Source: CAZMXI01 sp964570205 (GTDB taxonomy: Bacteria > Planctomycetota > Phycisphaerae > Tepidisphaerales > Tepidisphaeraceae). From it: a stretch of DNA of 11,091 nt. The stretch lies in contig CAZMXI010000163.1 in NCBI GenBank assembly GCA_964570205.1, positions 1 to 11,091 on the forward strand, given 5' to 3'. Of this stretch, positions 1 to 6,107 are shown one piece after another. Position numbers and translations under genes: made by a program. Position 1 is the first letter of the stretch. Every line of letters begins with the position of its first letter. The notes beneath the pieces were generated by a model, which worked only from the letters and a program-made list of their open reading frames with translations, did not search any database and was not told where the DNA came from.

Positions 1-50
1 GTCCCCGTGCCGCCGTGTCGCCTTGTCTGTCACCCCCTCCCAATGTTGGC

Positions 51-77
51 TTGACCGGGGCGGGGGGCGGGGGTAAT
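51..77 (+). promoter_or_regulatory. weak candidate promoter for the Gfo/Idh/MocA gene
   Basis: TTGACC at 51-56 resembles a -35 element. GGTAAT at 72-77 matches four of six -10 positions, but the spacer is only 15 bp and very G-rich. This is the only promoter-like pair in the 114 bases before the gene, so it is listed at low confidence. The rest of 1-114 shows no gene and no other structure I can support, apart from the AAGGAG ribosome-binding site at 101-106. Confidence 0.3.
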
Positions 78-114
78 CAAGGGTGGTCACTTCAGGGCGA
101 AAGGAGCTCGTGCC

Positions 115-1344
115 ATGCAGAATAAGCAGCAGAAGGCTCGGACGACGCGGCGGGGGTTTCTGGCGGGCGCTGCGGCCGCGGGGGCGGCGATGGCCGTGCC
201 GCACGTGTTCGCCCAGCAGGCCGGGCGGCGGAAGATCCGGATGGGCGTGGTGGGCGGCGGGTTCGGGACGTCATTCTACTGGCACAAGCACCCGGATTCG
301 GTGGTTGAGGCGGTGAGCGATCTTCGGCCGGAGCGGCGCGAGGGCCTGTCGCGAGTTTTCAACTGCGGGAAGACCTATGAGTCGCTGGAGAAGCTGATCC
401 AGGACCGCGATGTGGATGCGGTGGCGGTGTTCACGGGCGCGCCCGACCACGTGCGGCACTGCGTGGCGGCGATGAAGGCGGGAAAGCACGTGATCTGCGC
501 TGTGCCGGCGGCGATGACGATCGATGAATGCCAGGAGCTTCTGGATACGGTGAAGAAGACGGGGCTGACATACATGATGGCCGAGACGAGCTATTTCGGG
601 CAGTCGTGCATCTCGGCCCGGAAGTTTCACCAGGAGGGCAAGTTCGGCCGGATTTACTATACGGAGGCCGAGTATCACCACGCGGGGCTGGAGGTGCTGT
701 TTTTCGAGAAGGATGGCACTCGGACGTGGCGGCACGGGCTTGCGCCGATGAATTACCCGACGCACTGCACGGCGTTTCTGATCGGCGTGACGGGCGAGCG
801 TCTGACGCAGGTTTCGTGCATCGGCTGGGGCGATGATGACCCGATCGTGAAGGACAACGTCTATAAGAACCCGTTCTGGAACGAGACGGCGTTTTTCAAG
901 ACGGACAAGGGCAATTCATTCCGCGTGGCGGTGTACTGGAAGGGCGCGCATCGGGGCACCGAGCGGGCGCAGTGGTACGGCGACCGCATGAGCTTCTTCA
1001 TGGCCGACCCCAACGGCCTGGGCCCGGTGATCGTGCGGAGCGGGAAGCAGATGGAGAAGGATTCGGGCGGGTTCCTGCGGCAACTGCCGGGGTATGAGCA
1101 GTACAAGCAGCCGGAATGGTGGAAGACGGACATGCTGCCCGAGCCGTTGCGGCACAATTCCGGCCACGAGGGCTCGCACACATTCCTGACGCATGAATTC
1201 GTCGATGCGCTGATGAAGCAGCGCCAGCCGGCGGTGAATATCTACGAAGCGCTGGCGTACACAGCGCCGGGGATCATCGCGCACCAGTCAGCGCTCAAGG
1301 GCGGGGTGCAGATGGAGGTGCCGCAGTTTGATGCGAAGGGGTGA
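115..1344 (+). CDS. Tat-exported Gfo/Idh/MocA family oxidoreductase
   Basis: This 409-residue protein belongs to the NAD(P)-dependent Gfo/Idh/MocA family, whose members mostly oxidise or reduce sugar and cyclitol hydroxyls. The N terminus carries a twin-arginine signal (TRRGFL, residues 11-16), an Ala-rich hydrophobic stretch and a likely cleavage after VFA (residue 33), so it should fold with cofactor inside and be exported. The Rossmann fold starts at IRMGVVGGGFG (about 41-51) with the GxGxxG-type loop. GKHV (123-126) normally leads into an EKP motif, but here the sequence reads CAVP (128-131), so the usual Lys is Val130. The C-terminal substrate domain contains NYPTH with His217 and VTGERL, typical of a planctomycete/Verrucomicrobia subgroup. 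The start is set by AAGGAG at 101-106, 8 nt before ATG. Its stop abuts that of the convergent protease gene. The substrate is unknown; a role in 3-keto-sugar chemistry is inferred from the DUF1080 and TIM-barrel genes nearby. Confidence 0.93.
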   Translation: MQNKQQKARTTRRGFLAGAAAAGAAMAVPHVFAQQAGRRKIRMGVVGGGFGTSFYWHKHPDSVVEAVSDLRPERREGLSRVFNCGKTYESLEKLIQDRDVDAVAVFTGAPDHVRHCVAAMKAGKHVICAVPAAMTIDECQELLDTVKKTGLTYMMAETSYFGQSCISARKFHQEGKFGRIYYTEAEYHHAGLEVLFFEKDGTRTWRHGLAPMNYPTHCTAFLIGVTGERLTQVSCIGWGDDDPIVKDNVYKNPFWNETAFFKTDKGNSFRVAVYWKGAHRGTERAQWYGDRMSFFMADPNGLGPVIVRSGKQMEKDSGGFLRQLPGYEQYKQPEWWKTDMLPEPLRHNSGHEGSHTFLTHEFVDALMKQRQPAVNIYEALAYTAPGIIAHQSALKGGVQMEVPQFDAKG

Positions 1345-2058
1345 TCACCAGTAATACCAGTCGTGGGTCCACTGGACGTAGGCGCCCAGGAGAAAGTTGG
1401 TGACGCCGTGGGCGATGATGCAGGCGCCGATGCTTCTGGTGTAGATGAGCAGCGCGGCGATCATGAGGCCCCAGACCACGGCGGTCATCCACTGGGAGTG
1501 GACACTGGCGAAAGCGATGGCGACGACCCAGACGGCGGGCCAGTCCAGCTCGCCCACCTCGGCGATCTTGAAGTCATTGGGGGCGGCGATCCTTCGCCAG
1601 AGGTAGTCGCGCCAGAAGAGTTCTTCCATGAAGGGCACAACCAGCGCGGCCCCCGCCCATCGCACCAGCATGAACGACCACAGCAGCCAGGAGTTTTGGA
1701 AGGTCTGGTAAGGGTCAAACGGCGCTGTCGATGCGCCGGGGCGCGGGTAGTCGGGCCAGAACCGCCGCAGCAGCTCTTCCATGCCAATCCATTGGACGAT
1801 GCCGAGGATGCCGACGATGATGCCCAGCCACCAGCAGGTCCAGCGGATCTTCGTGTAGCTTCTCCAGAAATAGATGATCAGCCCGGCCGTCAGGAAGGTC
1901 TTGAGGAAGTAGCTGAGCGGGAAGAACGTGGGCCATTGGCCTCCCGCGGCGGTGAAGAGCAGGAAGCAGGCCATCGGCAGAATGTAAGCCAGCTCATCCC
2001 GCCAGGTGCTTGGGGCGGCGACGGCCGGCGTTGATTCACTCTGTTGCATGTCGGCCAT
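1345..2058 (-). CDS. CPBP/CAAX prenyl protease-related intramembrane protease (exosortase-associated type)
   Basis: This polytopic membrane protein has about 237 residues and the CPBP (Abi/CAAX protease, glutamic intramembrane protease) motifs: MEELFWR (Glu145, Glu146, Arg150), ASVH with His187, and AHGVTN with His217 and Asn221. Hydrophobic segments lie at about 24-38, 52-65, 76-92, 123-142, 174-186, 192-206 and 209-229. The ending (LLGAYVQWTHDWYYW) and overall layout resemble the CAAX prenyl protease-related family often found in genomes with exosortase/PEP-CTERM sorting. That suggests, but does not prove, such a system in this organism. The reading frame overlaps the 3' end of lipB, which implies translational coupling. 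I chose ATG at 2058 (23-base overlap). TTG at 2073 adds five residues and has AAGGG only 3 nt upstream; ATG at 2049 is another option. No ribosome-binding site decides between them. Substrate unknown. Confidence 0.88.
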   Translation of the reverse strand: MADMQQSESTPAVAAPSTWRDELAYILPMACFLLFTAAGGQWPTFFPLSYFLKTFLTAGLIIYFWRSYTKIRWTCWWLGIIVGILGIVQWIGMEELLRRFWPDYPRPGASTAPFDPYQTFQNSWLLWSFMLVRWAGAALVVPFMEELFWRDYLWRRIAAPNDFKIAEVGELDWPAVWVVAIAFASVHSQWMTAVVWGLMIAALLIYTRSIGACIIAHGVTNFLLGAYVQWTHDWYYW

Positions 2059-2710
2059 GATGTATCGGCTCAAAGGCCCTTTTTATTTGCCCCACCAGCG
2101 CTTCCTTGACCGCCCCCATCGGCGGCGTGGCGTCGCCAAGGATCTGCTGCATGGAAACGACCCGCCGCCCGGCCAGGCCGCACGGCACGATCAGGTTAAA
2201 GTACCGCAGGTCGGTTGTCACGTTGAGGGCGATGCCGTGCATGGAGACCCCGCGACGGATGCGCACGCCCAGGGCGCAGATTTTGCCTGTCTCGTTGCTT
2301 CCATTGATCGGCGCCCAGACACCGATGGCCGAGGGATCGAGCTGCCCGTGGATCCCGAACTGCGTTAGCGTTTCCACAACCGCATCGAGCAGCCGACGGA
2401 CGTACGCCCCGACAGACAGACCGTGATCGATGAGACGGACAATCGGATAGGCCACAAGCTGCCCGGGACCGTGGAAGGTAATGTCGCCGCCGCGGTCGGA
2501 CTGCACGAGCTCGACGCCCATTTCCGCGAGGCGCTGCTCGGAGGCGATGAGATGCCGGGCAACGCCCGGCCGGCGGCCGAAGGTGATCACGGGCGCGTGT
2601 TCCACGAGGAGGAGTCGCGCTGGCCCGCCCGCCAGAACGTCGGCATGGGCCTGATCCTGACGCTGCCAGGCGAGGCGATAAGGCATCTGGTTAAGGTCTT
2701 CGACGATCAT
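2036..2710 (-). CDS. lipB: octanoyltransferase (lipoyl(octanoyl) transferase) LipB
   Basis: This 224-residue protein transfers the octanoyl group from acyl carrier protein to lipoyl domains of 2-oxoacid dehydrogenases and the glycine cleavage H protein, the first step of lipoate assembly in the cytoplasm. The family signature RGGDITFHGPGQLVAYP lies at about 73-89. The catalytic lysine is Lys143 in GKICALGVRI, and the catalytic cysteine is Cys177 in IVPCGL; their 34-residue spacing equals that of Lys135/Cys169 in the E. coli enzyme. MHGIALNV (157-164) is also typical. The length is normal for the family. ATG at 2710 gives the expected N terminus (IVEDL..MPY). There is no Shine-Dalgarno sequence upstream; instead TATAAT sits 10 nt before the start codon, which suggests a very short or absent leader. 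The 3' end overlaps the CPBP protease gene, so the two probably form an operon. lipA is not in this window. Confidence 0.96.
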   Translation of the reverse strand: MIVEDLNQMPYRLAWQRQDQAHADVLAGGPARLLLVEHAPVITFGRRPGVARHLIASEQRLAEMGVELVQSDRGGDITFHGPGQLVAYPIVRLIDHGLSVGAYVRRLLDAVVETLTQFGIHGQLDPSAIGVWAPINGSNETGKICALGVRIRRGVSMHGIALNVTTDLRYFNLIVPCGLAGRRVVSMQQILGDATPPMGAVKEALVGQIKRAFEPIHHGRHATE

Positions 2711-2720
2711 CCGGGCAGCG

Positions 2721-2750
2721 ATTATACCGGCCAGGCCGCGGGTGCGGCAG
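2721..2750 (-). promoter_or_regulatory. lipB promoter with consensus -10 box
   Basis: On the minus strand a perfect TATAAT lies at 2726-2721, ending 10 nt before the lipB ATG. The -35 region is weak: CTGCCG with an 18-bp spacer or TGCCGC with 17 bp. A start site 6-8 nt after the -10 box would leave a leader of only about 2-4 nt, consistent with the lack of a ribosome-binding site. The TATAAT stands out in G+C-rich surroundings. Confidence 0.55.
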
Positions 2751-2803
2751 CCGGGCGGGATTCGACTGGCGGAAGGTGGCGGGGAGTGGGGCGAGGTTGG
2801 CGT

Positions 2804-2827
2804 TCTATCCGCTTCAGTCAGGATAGA
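2804..2827. repeat. inverted repeat, 7-bp arms, 10-base loop, in the divergent lipB / DUF1080 intergenic region
   Basis: TCTATCC at 2804-2810 and GGATAGA at 2821-2827 are perfect reverse complements separated by 10 bases. The element lies about 94 bp upstream of the lipB start and 130 bp upstream of the DUF1080 start. It has no T-run, so it does not look like a terminator. It could be an operator for a dimeric regulator or a minor hairpin. The regulator and function are unknown, and chance occurrence is possible. Confidence 0.35.
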
Positions 2828-2956
2828 CCTCGACAGGGGTTTGACCGGGCAAACAGGCGGTCCGCTCTTTCAGGCCGCCAACATGGCCGGCGCAGGCGGG
2901 TACCTGCATAGAGAGCGGCCTGCGCTCAAATGGGGTGACAGTTCGAGGAGAATGCC

Positions 2957-3715
2957 ATGGGCAGAAAGACGCGTGCGTATGTGGCGGCGCTGGCGATGAT
3001 CGGCGGCGCGGCGATGGTGTTTGCGGCGGGACAGCGCATGACTCCCGGTGGCAAATGGAGGCCAGGCGACATGAACCGGCCGCGCCCGGCGGTTGTTGAT
3101 CCCGGCACAGCCAGCGCCGCGGAGAAGCCTGGCCAGCCGCCGAGCGATGCCGTGATCCTGTTTGACGGCAAAGACATGTCGCAGTGGCTGCGCGACGGCA
3201 GCCAGGAAGCGCCCCGGTGGAAGGTTGAGAATGGTTACGCCGAAGTCCGCGGCGGCAGCATCACCTGCAAGCCGAAGTTCAGTGACGCGCAGATTCACAT
3301 CGAATGGGCCGCGCCCGCCGAGGTCAAGGGGAACAGCCAGGGGCGCGGGAACAGCGGCGTCTATATTCACGGCCACGGCGAAATCCAGGTGCTGGATTCG
3401 TATCAGAACGACACTTATCCCGATGGACAGGCCGCAGCGCTCTACAACAAGTATCCGCCGCTGGTGAACGCCTGCCGCAAGCCGGGCGAGTGGCAGACCT
3501 ATGACATTATCATTCACGTGCCCCGGTTCGACGCCCAGGGGCAGGTTACGCAGCCGGCGAAGCTGACCGTGCTTCACAACGGCGTTGTGGTGCACCACGC
3601 GATCGACACGCAGGGGCGTGCCAGGGAATGGCAGATCGGCCTCCAGGATCACGGGAACCCGGTGCGCTACCGCAACATGTGGGTGCGGCCGCTGAAGGAC
3701 TACGACGAGAAATAG
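2957..3715 (+). CDS. exported DUF1080 (3-keto-disaccharide hydrolase domain) protein
   Basis: This 252-residue protein has an N-terminal Sec-type signal (basic RKTR, hydrophobic core about 8-23, likely cleavage near VFA-A at 23/24), a Pro-rich linker and one DUF1080 domain from about residue 65. Visible family motifs are VILFDGKDMSQW (66-77), WKVENG (88-93), GRGNSGVYI (129-137), EIQVLDSY (142-149), YPPLVNA (166-172), GEWQTYDI (177-184) and LQDHGNPVRYRNMWVR (229-244). DUF1080 proteins have a concanavalin-like beta-sandwich. Characterised members cleave 3-keto-glycosides made by Gfo/Idh/MocA dehydrogenases, which fits the exported oxidoreductase at the left end of the window. GAGGAG at 2945-2950, 6 nt before ATG, supports this start. 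It is divergent from lipB, and the next gene has its own promoter, so it may be transcribed alone. Exact substrate unknown. Confidence 0.92.
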   Translation: MGRKTRAYVAALAMIGGAAMVFAAGQRMTPGGKWRPGDMNRPRPAVVDPGTASAAEKPGQPPSDAVILFDGKDMSQWLRDGSQEAPRWKVENGYAEVRGGSITCKPKFSDAQIHIEWAAPAEVKGNSQGRGNSGVYIHGHGEIQVLDSYQNDTYPDGQAAALYNKYPPLVNACRKPGEWQTYDIIIHVPRFDAQGQVTQPAKLTVLHNGVVVHHAIDTQGRAREWQIGLQDHGNPVRYRNMWVRPLKDYDEK

Positions 3716-3832
3716 GGTTGCGATCCGGTTGATCTCCGGCATTCACGGCAGGGGCAAATGGAGCCAGTCGGCGAAGAGCGGGGGTGGTGCACGGGGTGTG
3801 CATGCTCGTGCAACTCAGGCATTTGCTTTGCG

Positions 3833-3860
3833 TTGACGCCCCCTTCTCGCGGCTTACAAT
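3833..3860 (+). promoter_or_regulatory. sigma70-type promoter of the TIM-barrel gene
   Basis: TTGACG at 3833-3838 and TACAAT at 3855-3860 are separated by 16 bp, each matching five of six consensus positions. Transcription would start near 3867, giving a leader of about 28 nt that still contains the ribosome-binding site. This is the best promoter match in the window. The rest of the 179-bp gap after the DUF1080 gene shows no clear terminator. Confidence 0.7.
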
Positions 3861-3882
3861 GCGGCCTGTCGCACCTAAGAAC

Positions 3883-3889
3883 AGGAGAG
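3883..3889 (+). promoter_or_regulatory. ribosome-binding site that fixes the TIM-barrel gene start
   Basis: AGGAGAG lies 5-7 nt before ATG at 3895, within the leader predicted from the promoter at 3833-3860. It shows that translation begins at 3895 and not at the in-frame GTG at 3784, which lies upstream of that promoter. Confidence 0.75.
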
Positions 3890-3894
3890 CCGCC

Positions 3895-4731
3895 ATGCTG
3901 AAACTCGCCGCTTTCGCCGACGAAATCGGGCCGGACCTTCAGGACCAGATCCGCGTCTGCAAGCAGAATGGGGTGACCCATTTCGAGTTGCGCGGCGTCA
4001 GCGGCAAGAACGTGATGGACTTCGATCAGGCGATGTGCGACGAAATCCGGTCGCGCCTGAGCGACAACGGCATGGGCGTGGCCAGCATCGGCAGTCCGAT
4101 CGGCAAGGTCAAGATCAACGAGTCATGGGAGGCACATTTCGACCGGTTCAAGAAGGCCGTCGATCTGGCTAGGTACTTCGCCTCGCCGTTCATCCGCATC
4201 TTCAGCTATTACGCGCCGGAGAAGGACCAGGACATCCACAACCACCGCGACGAGGTGATTCAGCGCATGGCGGCCAAGGCCGACTATGCGAAGAACGCCG
4301 GCGTCGTGCTTGTGCACGAAAACGAGAAGGACATCTACGGCGACCATGGCCAGCATTGCCTTGACCTGCTCCGGGCTGTGAATTCGCCCAGTCTTCGCGC
4401 GGCGTTCGACTTTGCCAACTTCGTGCAGGTCGGCGACAACCCGCTGAGCAACTGGCCGGCCCTCAAGCCATTCGTGGCGCACATCCACATCAAGGATGCC
4501 AAGGCCGGGAGCGGGCAGGTGGTGCCGGCCGGCCAGGGCGATGGGCAGATCGACCCGATCCTGGCCGATGCCTGGAAGAGCGGCTATCGGGGGTTCCTCA
4601 GCCTCGAGCCACACCTGAAAGTAGCCGGCCACTCGCACGGCGAAACGGGCCCGGAGTTGTTCAAGGTGGCCGCCGACGCGTTGAAGGCCATCTGCAAGAG
4701 GCATGATATTCCGCTGGAGTGCGGGTATTGA
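3895..4731 (+). CDS. sugar phosphate isomerase/epimerase (xylose isomerase-like TIM barrel)
   Basis: This 278-residue cytoplasmic protein has the AP endonuclease 2 / xylose isomerase-like TIM-barrel fold. No signal peptide is seen. The expected divalent-metal ligands are present on successive strands: Glu142 (VHENEKD), Asp172 (AFDFANF), His198 (HIHIKD) and Glu238 (SLEPHL). Family members isomerise or epimerise keto sugars and related polyols, or hydrate and cleave 3-keto-sugar derivatives. With an exported oxidoreductase and DUF1080 protein nearby, a step handling imported keto sugar is a reasonable inference, but the substrate cannot be read from sequence. The start at 3895 is set by AGGAG at 3883-3887 and the promoter at 3833-3860. 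The NqrB/RnfD-like gene follows after 24 bp on the same strand, so the two are probably co-transcribed. Confidence 0.92.
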   Translation: MLKLAAFADEIGPDLQDQIRVCKQNGVTHFELRGVSGKNVMDFDQAMCDEIRSRLSDNGMGVASIGSPIGKVKINESWEAHFDRFKKAVDLARYFASPFIRIFSYYAPEKDQDIHNHRDEVIQRMAAKADYAKNAGVVLVHENEKDIYGDHGQHCLDLLRAVNSPSLRAAFDFANFVQVGDNPLSNWPALKPFVAHIHIKDAKAGSGQVVPAGQGDGQIDPILADAWKSGYRGFLSLEPHLKVAGHSHGETGPELFKVAADALKAICKRHDIPLECGY

Positions 4732-4755
4732 GCGTCTTGCACCGGCGGACTACGT

Positions 4756-5994
4756 ATGGCCGACTCGCCGACGATCGACGGTGCCGTTGACACGCCGAAA
4801 AGCGTCCTGGTTTCGCCGGCGTCGATGCACCCATCGGATCACCTGCTTGCGGTCGGCTTCCCCCTTCTCGCGGGCGCTGCGCTGTATGGCTGGCGCGGCG
4901 TCGTGATGGTGCTGCTGATGCTCGGGAGCGTGGTGGCGGCCGCCTGGGCGTGGCGTCATGCCGGCCGGCGCGGTGGGTGGGTTCATTACTCCCACGCCAT
5001 GTGGCTGGGCACGCTGGCGGCCCTGATGCTGCCAGCGCACCTGCTGAGCAGCCACGTCGAGATCGAGCGGGCGAGCATCGCCAGCGCCTGGATGATCATC
5101 CCCGGCACTGCCGTTCTAATTGTGGCGTTGATCTGGCTTTCCGGGCCGCTGGGCGTGTGGCGGGTCTATCCAGCGCTGCTGGCATACCTGGTCGTCGTGG
5201 TGCTGTTCGGCGATCTGGTCGCGCCTCGCCTGGTGTTGCATCGGCAGCACATCTTCACCGGCGACCTGCTGCACTGCCCCTCTCTGCCGCGGGAACGCGG
5301 CCCGCTGGAAGATGTCTGGCTGCATCTGGCCGACAAACCCCGCCACCAGGCGCTTCGTCACGATGACACGGCCGCTCAGCGTCTGTCGGGTTACACCCGC
5401 CGCGATGCCCTGCCATCCTCGGCCTCGCGCACCGGCGGCGGCACTTTCATTTCTCTCGATGGGTTTCTCCGCGATGCCATGCCCCCTTTGGAGGACCTGA
5501 TCGTCGGCGGGCACCCCGGCCCGCTGGGGGCGAGTTCCGCCTTCGCCGTGCTGGTCGGAGGGCTGTTGCTGGTCTACCGCGGCACCATCAAGGCGCGCGT
5601 GCCGCTGGTGTGCATTGCCGCGGCATTCGCGTCGATCCTGATCCTGCCGGTGCCGGCCGTCATCGACGATGGCGGCGTTCGTTGGCGGTCTCTGATCCTG
5701 CCCGGCATACGCCTGGACTGGTCAACAGTGATCACGTTCGCCAATTACGAGCTTCTGGCCTCGCCGCTGCTGTTCATGGCGTTCTTTCTTGCCCCTGTCG
5801 CCTCGCCGCGCGGCCGGTGGGCTCGCACGTTCTTCGCCATCCTGCTGGGATTCGTTTCCGCAATCGCCCAGCTTTACATCTCGTGCTCTTTTGGTCCCTA
5901 TCTGGCCCTTCTTGTCCTCGGCCTGGCCAACCCGTGGTTGGAGAAGCGCGGATTCAGCCACGATGCCGCACGCGATCGGTTGGGTTTACTGTAA
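4756..5994 (+). CDS. NqrB/RnfD-family membrane protein, apparently without the FMN-attachment threonine
   Basis: This 412-residue protein has about ten predicted membrane segments, five on each side of a hydrophilic section at about 156-255. The second half matches the NqrB/RnfD family: LIVGGHPGPLGASSAFAVLVGG (249-269) corresponds to the conserved GxxPGSxGExS...L(I/L)GG region, ELLASPLLFMAFFLAPVASP (332-351) to the segment before the conserved TDPVTSP, and the last helix ends in NPWLEK (392-397). In NqrB and RnfD, FMN is covalently bound to a Thr in an (S/T)xAT motif just before the first of these regions. Here that stretch reads DGFLRDAMPP (235-244), with no Thr, so covalent flavin looks unlikely. 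No other rnf or nqr gene is in the window. Start: ATG 4756 has only a weak GGCGGA upstream; ATG at 4825 is an alternative. Its role is unknown; it could be a divergent or non-redox paralogue. Confidence 0.78.
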   Translation: MADSPTIDGAVDTPKSVLVSPASMHPSDHLLAVGFPLLAGAALYGWRGVVMVLLMLGSVVAAAWAWRHAGRRGGWVHYSHAMWLGTLAALMLPAHLLSSHVEIERASIASAWMIIPGTAVLIVALIWLSGPLGVWRVYPALLAYLVVVVLFGDLVAPRLVLHRQHIFTGDLLHCPSLPRERGPLEDVWLHLADKPRHQALRHDDTAAQRLSGYTRRDALPSSASRTGGGTFISLDGFLRDAMPPLEDLIVGGHPGPLGASSAFAVLVGGLLLVYRGTIKARVPLVCIAAAFASILILPVPAVIDDGGVRWRSLILPGIRLDWSTVITFANYELLASPLLFMAFFLAPVASPRGRWARTFFAILLGFVSAIAQLYISCSFGPYLALLVLGLANPWLEKRGFSHDAARDRLGLL

Positions 5995-6002
5995 GTTTGC
6001 GC

Positions 6003-6030
6003 TTGTGTTTTGTGCTATGGCATTTACAAT
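6003..6030 (+). promoter_or_regulatory. candidate promoter of the large phosphoesterase gene
   Basis: TACAAT at 6025-6030 is preceded by TTGTGT at 6003-6008 with a 16-bp spacer, in a locally A+T-richer stretch just after the RnfD-like gene. The -10 box and spacing match the TIM-barrel promoter exactly, although the -35 keeps only three of six consensus bases. Transcription would start near 6037, leaving a leader of about 70 nt. Confidence 0.5.
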
Positions 6031-6107
6031 TCTGCCAACGACTCATTTCTGGGCCGCGCGAGGTGTTGTGTACTCGCCTTTCAGGACTGCTCTACCATGG
6101 GAGAGGG

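Noticed and set aside
1363..2034. Plus-strand open frame of 223 codons
   Set aside because: It is antisense to the CPBP protease gene, Asp/Gly/Pro-rich and without any domain; the minus strand shows membrane segments and catalytic motifs.
2841..2869. TTGACC as a -35 for the DUF1080 gene
   Set aside because: No acceptable -10 hexamer occurs at 15-18 bp spacing.
2892..2907. Small hairpin GCAGG-N6-CCTGC upstream of the DUF1080 gene
   Set aside because: The arms are only 5 bp and GC-rich, common by chance; there is no terminator or known riboswitch context.
3784..3894. Earlier GTG start for the TIM-barrel gene
   Set aside because: The extension crosses the TTGACG/TACAAT promoter, and AGGAG sits at the proper distance before ATG 3895.
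4728..4756. Promoter for the RnfD-like gene (TTGAGC, 17 bp, TACGTA)
   Set aside because: The -10 matches poorly and overlaps the start codon; read-through from the TIM-barrel gene 24 bp upstream is simpler.
5610..6107. Upstream in-frame extension of the large protein (166 more codons)
   Set aside because: It overlaps the RnfD-like gene in another frame, its translation has no domain or signal features, and a purine-rich ribosome-binding site plus the LESRVLLS motif place the start at 6108 or 6111.
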